In this document: positions 52,971 through 61,539 of the stretch, piece by piece | Position numbering within the stretch: the first letter of the stretch is position 1 | How the letters are laid out: every line of letters begins with the position of its first letter | Position numbers and translations under genes: made by a program | DNA from: Neoceratodus forsteri | Taxonomy: Eukaryota > Chordata > Ceratodontiformes > Ceratodontidae | Direction of reading: 5' to 3' | DNA length: 64,000 bases | NCBI GenBank assembly: GCA_016271365.2 | Contig: CM057452.1 | Coordinates: 829,528,001 to 829,592,000, forward strand | The notes under the pieces: model-generated | Seen by the model: only the letters and a program-made list of their open reading frames with translations | What the model was told of the DNA's origin: nothing | Database searches by the model: none

Positions 52971-54418
52971 CTAATTTTTTAGGGACATTTTAGATTATGA
53001 GGCTGGATGACCACCATCATGCCCTAACATAACAAACTATAATAGTTTTGGGGTCCTAAGTACCAAGAATAATGTTTGGATGACTTTTGGAGACTCCACA
53101 CAGGCTTTTTTGTGCCTCAACAAGTGTACCAAAACACCACATACATGTCCTGAACAGCCACTGCCACAGGGCACAGCAGCTCAAGTCACTGAGGTGCTGC
53201 TGTATGTGGCATGGAGCAATGGAGGTCAGTGGTCACTAGAGAAATACTGTTCTAGTTACCATCTTCTAAAGCTCTACCTTAGTTAATCAGAAAAATCAAA
53301 TCTCAACTTCAACTTTCTTTGCATTCTATCCTCCTCCAGACAGTCCAGATTCTTACCAGGAGAGACTTAACAATAGTCTACTCTGCTGCAGTGGCTGCCT
53401 GGTCCTGGTCCTGGTCCTCACTAGGCCTGATGAGATGGTGATGATCTCAGATGTTCTGATTCTGTGCTGTGGCTGGCTTCTGCTCCAACAACCAGAGAGA
53501 TGTCCGACTCAGAGTCCGTCCATACTGGATGCCCGCTGGGCTGCCGCAGACCGATTTTTGTGGTGCTTTGATGTCCCTACTCCCGACTATCCACCCAGGC
53601 AAACAGCCCAGAAAGAGACAGCCCAGCAACCACACCATCAAAACTGTGAGTCAGTACAGAAGTGGGGCAGCCACAGGCACCAGCAGATGGTCACATCTCA
53701 GGACTCGAGAGTCAATAAGTTGTTTCCTTCCTTTCCTGGCCAGGTCTGTGTCACCACCAGCAGCCTGGGTGGCTACTAGCCTGCTCAACAACTGCTCAGA
53801 GAGAGACAGTAGACTTTTTCTGAATCCTGGCGCAGAAGACCGCTCTCACTCTGAGACTCTCACCAGTTACCGTGTCTCTCAGTCTCAAATCTGAGAAAGA
53901 TGCTGTGTCCCAACTGAGATGGTGCTGGAAAATGCACCAGTTTGCCACACAGAATACTTCTCAACATTATTGTCACATTCCATCTTCCGATTAGAGGTTG
54001 AAATTGATACTTCAAGTTCCAGGTGATTGGCTGCACAAAAAAAACACAACAAAAAGATGCAGGGGAAAAGAAGACGTGTTTGGGAAGTTTATGTTGATTG
54101 TCAGCATGGATGACTACTTCTGCCAAATCTCTGTCTGTCTGGTGTCTGTATTGTCTTTTCTTCTCATAGAACACAGCCAGGTGCCAGCAATGCAAGAGTG
54201 CATTTTTTGAAAGTTGCCCCATACCCAAGCCAGAGCAATCAGAACCCTTCCTAACCCCTCCCACCCTCCACACCAAAGACTTCAACAAAAACATTGTTTT
54301 TCAGTCCTCCTTCCACATATTAAAATAAAATAAAATGAATGATTTTTCTCTACATTGTACCAAAATATTGGGGGGGGGGGCACACGCCCACTCAGGCCCT
54401 ATGGGCATGATGCCACTG

Positions 54419-54660
54419 CTTGGATGCTTTAAACACCAAACACATGTCACCCCTGAAACTATGATATTGGAGGGAGTAGATATTTAATACTCGTAGTCTC
54501 TCATCATAAGACAACCTACCCATGTCCCTCACCATCCTAGTAGCCTGTCTCTGAACCCCCTCCACACCCTCAGATCTTTTTTCAAGTTGGGTGCCCAGAA
54601 ATTCACACAGTATTCCAGGTAGGGGCGCAGCAGGGTTGTATACAACAGGTATACAACTTG
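54419..54660 (-). mobile_element. Old CR1/L3-like LINE, upstream part, minus strand
   Basis: Minus-strand pieces read YLEYCVNFWAPNLKK (54630-54580) and DERLRVLNIYSLQYHSFRGDM (about 54515-54450), the standard CR1/L3 thumb region, which precedes the C-terminal part found at 51500-51763. The 8-bp duplication at 54419-54426 marks the hAT insertion edge. Confidence 0.65.
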
Positions 54661-54711
54661 ATGAACTTACAGTGAGATCCTATCAACACCAGCCTGTTAA
54701 TAACATTTGGC

Positions 54712-54960
54712 TGGCAGTATATCCTAGAGGTTAAAGTAATGAGCTGTGAATGAGCTTGGTACACCCGGCAGACATGGATTTGATACCCACAGCCTCCACT
54801 TGCATACTGTGTGACTCTGAGCAAGTCACTTAACCTCCCCAGTGCTCCTGGGTAGCCCCTGAAAACAGACAATTGCACCTAGTGGGCCTTACCTGGTTAC
54901 CAAAGACTATAAATAAATAAAATAAATACATAAATAAATAAATAAAAATGTCATGTAACA
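54712..54960 (+). mobile_element. tRNA-derived SINE with MIR-like core, plus strand
   Basis: The head has a Pol III A-box-like CCTAGAGGTTAAAG and a B-box-like GGATTTGATACCC near 54776. The core has TGTGTGACTCTGAGCAAGTCACTTAACCTC (54808-54837 in sequence), resembling the MIR/CORE-SINE phrase TGTGACCTTGGGCAAGTCACTTAACCTC. An AT-rich AAATAAATAAA tail ends it. Confidence 0.75.
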
Positions 54961-55129
54961 CACACAGGGAAACATGCTAGCATTGTCATATTTGAAATAA
55001 ATTGTAATAACTGAAAGCTACAGTATAATTTCTTTCTATTTTACTTGAAATAAAATTAAACTTTAGCTCAAAAATGATTCAAGCTGAAGAAAATGCATGC
55101 ACATCACTATCAAAAATACAGTAAGCACA

Positions 55130-55310
55130 GAATAATATTCCCTGTTCTGTATTATTCCCTGTTCTGTATTACTTATGTATAATTATTTAGCCTGTTTATG
55201 TTATGTTTATGTATCTTTCTGATGTGGAGCCTTTGCAAAGGAGTCTTTGACTTAAAGGATTGTAATTCCAATTTATCTTAAATAAATAAATAAAAATAAA
55301 ATAAATGATG
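55130..55310 (+). mobile_element. LINE 3' tail remnant (Rex1-like family)
   Basis: CCTTTGCAAAGGAGTCTTTGACTT followed by AAATAAATAAATAAAAATAAAATAAATG repeats the end of the element at 47.7 kb. Only the 3' UTR is present. Confidence 0.5.
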
Positions 55311-55987
55311 AGCGGACACTGCAGAGCAAAGTGCAGTGAGTGCACAAACCATCCCAGGACGCCATCGATGACAGTAAGATAATTTGATACATTATATTTC
55401 CTTTGCTGTTCGCCATTCTTTTCCATATGGTTCCTGCAATCCCCTGAGCCAACAATTAAGGTAGCCGCAGTTGCACAATTCCACTGGCTGGGTGGATGTG
55501 CAGGGGGCTGCATTCACAACTGATGATGTTTCCAGTCCTTGATCTGCCACCAGGGGCACATGAATGCTGGGAGACCTATGCATTTCCTTCCCTGGGAGTC
55601 AGATGTTTATGCTCCATGATGGTGCCAGCTTAGGATTCTAGGGACCAGATGCAAACCCTGGACTCCCAGGAGGCAACAAGATTAGTTGCTGCAGTGGTAC
55701 TGGGTTGGCTTAACATTTTGTTTTTAAGTGATAAGAGAAATAAGAATAGAATGTGTTAAAAGGGATTCCCATATCAAATTAGTAGAGATAGACTGCTTAA
55801 AGAGCCCCTGGCACCATTAGGACAACTTTGACAAAATTTAATATTTAGACTCTACTCATCTTATTCTTCATATTTTTTTGTAATTCTCATCCTTATGCCT
55901 GTATTACTGCTAACATTTGCATGGAAACAGGATCGCTGGCTGCTTGTCTACATCTGACATCACAAACCTGTTTATCACATCCCAGTC
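55311..55987. other. Unassigned stretch
   Basis: Nothing recognised. Confidence 0.3.
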
Positions 55988-56218
55988 TGTTGCTGTGGTG
56001 ATAATTTTATTTATTTTATTTTTATTTTACAATTTTTGGCCAGGAAAGGCACGCACACTACACTAAGCCAAGACTTTTTTCCAGGTGGGTCCTGGGAGCA
56101 CAGGGAAGTTAAGTGACTGTTCATGATCACACAATATGCAAGTGGTGATTGTGGGATTCAAACCATGTTCTCCAGGTCTGCAGCTCAGTGCTCACACTAT
56201 ACTGCCTCCCCAATTATG
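55988..56218 (-). mobile_element. tRNA-derived SINE with MIR-like core, minus strand
   Basis: On the minus strand it reads GGTTTGAATCCCACAATCACC (B box near 56160) then CAGTCACTTAACTTCCCTGTGC and a poly(AAAT)-type tail (56035-55990). The head (GGGAGGCAGTATAGTGTGAGCA) resembles the copy at 54712, so both belong to one family. Confidence 0.75.
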
Positions 56219-57397
56219 ATGTCATTCACAGAGGATTATGTCAGGTGTAGACAAGCAGCCAGGGCAGGGAAAGTCTAGGCGAGAGTGATCCTATTTTCCT
56301 GCAGCCATCATCAGTAAGAAAAGAAATGGAGAAAGAATTACAGAACATAAATGAAATATTTATTTATTTATTGAAGAGTTTCACCGGAAAAAACACGGTG
56401 AGCAACAAGTTGCTCATCTCATGGTGCGTCTTGGGGGAGAAGGAAGAGGGGAACATGCTGTAGGCAATACAGTACAGATAAATCAAATGTACATTTTCAA
56501 TTACAGTTTGGTATGATATATACATAGCAAAACAGTGCAAATAAAATGAAGGTACATATGCAAAAATGGTTGGATAAGACATAAACATAGGTAGAAATTA
56601 AACAAATACATTTACAAGGTTATACAAATACTATAACAAAGCAAAATATGGTTGAAGTACAAAAAACATTGTGAAATACAGCAGAATCTTCATTGACAAG
56701 TGCAGTTTAAGGAGCAAAAGTTGTGTAGGGCCTGGGAAATGGAAGAGGGGGATGAAGAGTGTTGGATGGGCATAGGTAGTGAGTTTCAGAGTGTTGGGAA
56801 GTGATAAGAGAAAGCTCCTTGGCCACTTGTAGTAGTACGTCATGGAATACCCAGAGTGCGAGAGTCAGTGGATCTGAGAGAATGGAGGGGGGAACAGCAT
56901 GGAAAAGGAGGAGGCTAGATAAGAAGGGAGAGAACAAAACCAGAATTTAGAGAATCGTCTGCACTCCAGGGAGGGGAAAACAAGGGAGTGGTAGAGGGAG
57001 CAGTGGTGGGTACGTGGGGGAGAGTCAAGAGCAAAGTGACAAAAAGCATTGAAAAGGAAATCCAATCTGGATAGAGAAGACTTAGGAGCAGCACAATAGA
57101 CTATGTTGCAATAGTCAAAAATAGGGAGAATCATTTTCTGAACAAGGTCATGCCAAGCCAACAGAGGTAAGCAGCTGTGGTTCCTGTAGAGGGCAACAAG
57201 CTCGGGGCGCAGTTTCTTCAGGATGATGTTGACATGTTCAGAAAAGTTTAGGTGTCATTCAAGCTAAACACCTAAATATCTGAAAGAGGTGATATCATCA
57301 AGTGTGGTCCCATCCAGGGAGTGGAAGGTGGGAAGGGAGGTTAAGCCTAGAGAGTCTCTGCCTTGTGCCAAATGTCATGGAGACTGTTTTTTGGCAT

Positions 57398-58351
57398 TCA
57401 GGAAAAGCCGATGTGACTTAAACCAGTGCTGAATATTATTGAAGCTGAGCTGGAGGCTGGTGAATACATCAGAGGGAGAGTGGCCAGAAGTGAACAAGAC
57501 CATGTCGTTAGCATACATATGGATAGAGGAGAGGAGGAACATACTGACAGCAGGTCATTTAGGAAAATAAAGAATAAAAGTGGGCCAAGTACAGAGCCTT
57601 GAGGCACACCAGTTGAGATGGGCAGTGGCGAGGATGTGGAATCAGCTATTTTAACTGATTGAGTTCTTCCTATCAGGTAGGCTTTAAACCAGTTACAGGC
57701 TGACTGGGATAAGCCAGCTGAGGAGAGGGTCTCAAGAAGGACAGTGTGGGAAACAGTGTCAAATGCCTTGGCAAGGTTGAAAAAGATAGCAGATGTGATA
57801 TGATCACTATCCATGGCAGAAAGGATAGAGTCAGTAAGCCTAAGTAGGGAGGTGGTGGTGGAGAGGTTCTTCCAAAATCCAGACTGGAATGGAGTGAAAA
57901 AGGAGGAGGAGTCATCCAGGAAAGAGGATAGCTGAGAGAGAACCAGGTGTTTCTGAAGTTTAGCCAGGGTAGGTAGAAGTGAGATGGGGTGATAGTTCCC
58001 TGGAGCAGAGGGATCATCACCTTTAGGTAGAGGAAGAACAATGGCGTGCTTCCAGGCATTAGGGACAGTGGCAGTGAGGAAAGATAAGTTGAATAAATCA
58101 GTTAGGGGGATTGTGATAGGAGGGGCAGAAAGGTAGAGTAGCTTGTGATACATGCCGTCAGGTGAGTTGCCTTTTGTAAGGTTTAAAGAGAGAAGCGCAT
58201 TTAGGGTGTTATGTGCAGAGATGGGAGAAAAGGAGAAACTCAAGGCTGGCAGTTGTGGGGGAGGGCGGTGGATGGGTGTAGCCGGGGATGCATGTGGTGA
58301 GGATAAGGAAGTTAGCAGAGCTGAGACACATGTTGTAAAATAGGAATTCAA
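57398..58351 (-). pseudogene. Rex1-like reverse transcriptase, two catalytic positions changed
   Basis: The 317-codon frame holds RT motifs: GNSPDGMYHKLL, LPLPKGDDPSAPGNYHPISLLP, FNLAKAFDTVSH and STGVPQGSVLGPLLFFIFLNDL. In motif A the catalytic Asp of D-L-x-K-A-F-D is Asn (FNLAKAFD). The frame changes about 57540, and in the other frame motif C reads YANDMVLF instead of Y/F-A-D-D. Both changes would stop catalysis. The thumb and C-terminal part lie at 57161-56865 in a separate frame. Confidence 0.75.
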
Positions 58352-58358
58352 TTCTGAC

Positions 58359-60048
58359 TAGAGATGCAGCTAAATTAAATTCCGCTGATGAAGTGAACGC
58401 AAAGTGGCGACTTCACGTTGTCACTCAGCTATGCAGAGTGGCCAATAGGAAAGGCTCACTTTGCCTTGTAATTATTACTTTGTGTTCTCATTCCACCTTA
58501 ACACAAAGTAAGGCAGAGTGGCAACAATATTGGCAGCCCCCCCAGTGTCACCCCACACAAACAGTCACCAGAATTAATGTGCATCCCCAAAAATGCTACT
58601 GTCTTGTGTTCAGAAAATTCCCCTTTGCTGTCGAAGTGAAATGAGAGCGTAACAAGAAATGCGAAGTCTCCCAGAATTAATAGCACACTCAGTCATGCAC
58701 GTAGTGGCCACACACAGTCACCAGAAATAATTTGCATCCCCAAAATGCTATTGTCTTGTGTCCAGAAAATTTCCCAGTGCTGACGAAGTGAAATGAGAGT
58801 GTAACAAGAAATGCAAAGGCTCTCAGAATGAATGGCACACTCAGTCATGCGCACAGTGGGCACATACAGTCACCGGAATTAATTTGCATCCCCAAAATGC
58901 TATTGTCTTGTGTCCAGAAAATTCCCCAGTGCTGGTGAAGTGAAATGATAGGGTAACACAAAATGCAAAGTCTCCCAGAATTAATGGTGTACTGCAAATG
59001 CACAGACAGATTAAGATTACGCTGTTCACTCAAGAGATGCAGAGTCAGACACAAAGGCACAACAACACCTAACCAGTGCTCACAAGTCACAAATCCAAAT
59101 CTGGAAAAAAATACCTTTTGCCGGTTGGGGGTAGTGCATGGCAGTAACAGTCCACTACCAGTAAAGATACCACAAAGCAGTATAAAAAAATTTATGCAGG
59201 TGTGGCGGATAGCAGGTTCACACTGCTGCAATTACTCTGGCACAGTAAAAGTTGTCTGATTTAATGGTATGCATCGCACACACACTTACACACACATTAC
59301 AAATATTGCATAGTAAATTGAAAACCTTTAGCAACATAACCAAATGTTTTAAACGAACTGAAATTATACACTGCTGCACCACTACAATCAGAAAACAAAT
59401 GTCAAGAATTACTGAAAATATTACTATGTGTACATTAACACAGTTATGCAAGAAAAATATAACCAAAACAGAAAGACTGCCTTTTTCTCCCAGTTAATCT
59501 ACCCACACCACAGATATGCCCCTCCCTAAAGCACACTTCACAGTACACAGACTGACTGTTCTAAATTAACATTCAAAATCCACACACAAACAATAAACAC
59601 TCGATGATATGAGCACAGGAGGGTTTCCTACAATCGATGCACTAAATTTTGAGCAAATAAAAATGGCTCAGAAAGGAGCTTTTTTAATAACTTTTAGAGG
59701 ATTTGAATAGCAGAGCTCTGTGAGGAAACTGTCTCCATCTTCCACTACACAGACACTACACAGAACTGAGGCTGTGCAGAACAATCTAGAACCCATGTGA
59801 CCTGCATCCCATGAAGCACTACAAACTCACCTTGGAGCTCAATAACAAGGTAAAGTGATGCGAAGTACATTGATTTCAATGTACTTAGCCTTAAGATTGG
59901 TGGAGAAGTGGTTTGGGGAAGGTGGAATAACGTGAAGTCATTGATTTCAGTGGACTTTGCATTCTCCATTATGATGCAAAGTACTCACTTCACTAATTCT
60001 GGTGCTTCCCGAATCATTCATGCAAATTCGGCCGCCATACCACCTCTA
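58359..60048. mobile_element. hAT-like insertion, 1.69 kb, non-autonomous
   Basis: Ends read TAGAGATGCAGC on the left and, inverted, TAGAGGTGGTAT on the right. Flanks are ATTCTGAC (58351-58358) and TTTCTGGC (60049-60056), 8 bases with six matches. It interrupts the Rex1-like ORF2 between endonuclease and RT. No transposase is recognisable; it contains a tandem repeat (58562-59015). Confidence 0.65.
58562..59015. repeat. Three tandem units of about 152 bp inside the hAT-like element
   Basis: CAGTCACC(A/G)GAA(T/A)TAAT starts units at 58562, 58715 and 58867 (periods 153 and 152). Each contains GCATCCCCAAAA, TGTCTTGTGT, CAGAAAATT, GAAGTGAAATGA and AATGCnAAG blocks. The third unit ends near 59015. 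Confidence 0.8.
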
Positions 60049-60529
60049 TTTCTGGCTACAGAGCAGGCTGTTCGGCTATGAGCTAGTTGCTCATTTTTAA
60101 TGACAGGAAATGGTGGTTTATTTTGGTGGTAGAAGAGAGAATGGAACACTTTCCAAAGCTTAGAGGGGTTATTTATATTTAAGTTGAAAGTGGATTTGAA
60201 ATATTCTGCTTTGGCAAGCCAGATGGCTTTAGTGCAGGAGTTTCTGAGTGAGCGGTAGATAGAGAGATCTCAAGGAAGTTTGGCAGATTTGTGGGTCTTC
60301 CAGGCTTGGTCTCAAGCAAGTTGGCGGGCCAGTAGCTCAGGGGTAATCCAGGAGAGGTGAGAACCCTGAACTCTCACTTGCCTTAATGGAGCATGTTTGT
60401 TCCAAACACAGAGGAGGGTGTCTTGAAGTATGCTAAAGCATGATCTATATACTGGGCAGAGGCTATCAGAGTCCACTTAGCATGGATGAGGACATGATGG
60501 AGCGGAGCAATGTCCAGGGAGTTGTAGGA

Positions 60530-61160
60530 TTAGATAGTAAGGAGTTTATGGGGGGCCTTAGGTCTATGGACTTTTCTAACTAGGTAGATCATGTGATGAT
60601 CACTGAGCGCATCTGATAATAAGCCTGATTGGACAATCCTGTTGGGGTGGGAGTTGAGGGTCCAGTCTAAGAGAGTGTGGTTTAATGTTTTGTGATTTAA
60701 ATGGGTGGGTTCAGTAATTAATTGGGACAAGTTGAGGGCAGCAATGTCAGCATGTAGTTTACCTAGGGAGGGCGACAGCCAGTTCAGGTTGAGGTCACCT
60801 AACAAATAAAGCTCGCCAGAGGAAGAAAGGGACCTTATTATGGTAACTAGGTCAGTGGCTGTGGAGTAGTGTAAACCTGGCTGGCAATAAACCCTGGCTA
60901 TAAAAATTGACACAGAAAAGTGGAGGGATAGTTGAAGGATGAGTGCATCATAGGCACCTGGGACTGAAGTGGATAGGAGGAGTAGATAGCTATACCACCT
61001 ACCCTGCCAACTCAATCTTGGTGGGTAATAAAGTACCCAGGGATTGTGAAAGATGCATCAGAGACTTTGTTTGTTAGCCAGATCTCTGATAAAATAAGGA
61101 GGTCAGGAGTATTAACCAAATTGTACCCACATCTTATATTTTCCAAAGTTTTTTTTATGG
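60530..61160 (-). pseudogene. Rex1-like endonuclease, frameshifted
   Basis: Minus-strand pieces show LILSEIWLT (about 61110, with the Glu), ELYLLGDLNLNWLSP (about 60810, Asp and Asn) and LSDALSDHHMIYL (about 60600, Ser-Asp-His). These are the usual blocks of APE-type LINE endonucleases, which nick target DNA. A frame change near 61015 separates the first block. Confidence 0.7.
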
Positions 61161-61314
61161 TGTTAGAGGCTCTTTAAGGCAATTACAGTGTCCAGTGCAT
61201 GTAGAGTATGCAAGTGCTCTTTGCCTATTATTTTATGTCTAAATCCCATCAACAGCAGATATCCAGAGTCATTTTAAATATATGAGCAATATAGTTTGTC
61301 CTTTTTTAAAATAG

Positions 61315-61518
61315 ATGACATTAAAAATAATGACAGATGCTTTGACAGATTCTGCTGCAGTGAAATTGTTCAATGTGCGCATTTGTGTCAACTGTCTTGA
61401 TAAATTCTCCAGTGGCAAGTCTGTCAGCGTAGCAGACAGCAACAATCTTAATATATGGACAGACCTTTTAAAAAGTCACATAGGACAGCATGCCCAAGGA
61501 ACCCCCACGTTAATACTG
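61315..61518 (+). CDS. Exon-like open segment, host gene candidate, 68 codons
   Basis: The segment runs from an acceptor-like TTTGTCCTTTTTTAAAATAG (ending 61314) to a donor-like GTAGGTAACA (from 61519). It is 204 bases, a multiple of three, and open in one frame. The peptide includes AAVKLFNVRICVNCLDKF and NNLNIWTDLLKSH, with an amphipathic, globular look unlike the repeats around it. I cannot name the family. It lies outside recognised elements. It may be an internal exon of a host gene that runs beyond the window, or an old repeat. Confidence 0.35.
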
Positions 61519-61539
61519 GTAGGTAACACATATTAAAAG

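Larger units (their letters stand above)
51772..54418. mobile_element. hAT-like DNA transposon, 2.65 kb, no transposase recognised
   Basis: Ends read CAGGGGTGTCATGCAGTC (left) and, inverted, CAGTGGCATCATGCCCAT (right). Flanks are CTTGGAGG (51764-51771) and CTTGGATG (54419-54426), an 8-bp duplication with one change, the length typical of hAT. It splits an older LINE. Inside I find an L1-like fragment (51960-52170), a long hairpin (52841-52970) and GC-moderate sequence with no transposase signature, so it is non-autonomous or decayed. Confidence 0.7.
56357..61160 (-). mobile_element. Rex1-like LINE, minus strand, split by a hAT-like element
   Basis: The 3' tail is at the left (complement of AATAAATAAATAAATA at 56359-56374); the endonuclease is at the right. 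ORF2 spans 61160-60057 and 58358-56800 on the minus strand with the insertion 58359-60048 between. The C-terminus has RTHHCSLYHSLVFPSLECRR, a pattern seen in Rex1/Babar elements. No ORF1 and no 5' UTR are recognised, so the copy is probably truncated at its 5' end. Confidence 0.75.

Noticed and set aside
53435..53894. Frames of 114 and 141 codons inside the hAT-like element as transposase
   Set aside because: No hAT dimerisation motif, zinc finger or catalytic pattern; frames overlap without a common theme.
54712..54800. tRNA gene
   Set aside because: A and B boxes are present, but no cloverleaf fold is apparent and a SINE core and tail follow.
58962..59497. Frames of 81-128 codons on both strands
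   Set aside because: They lie over the 152-bp tandem repeat and AT-rich sequence of the hAT-like insertion, without motif.
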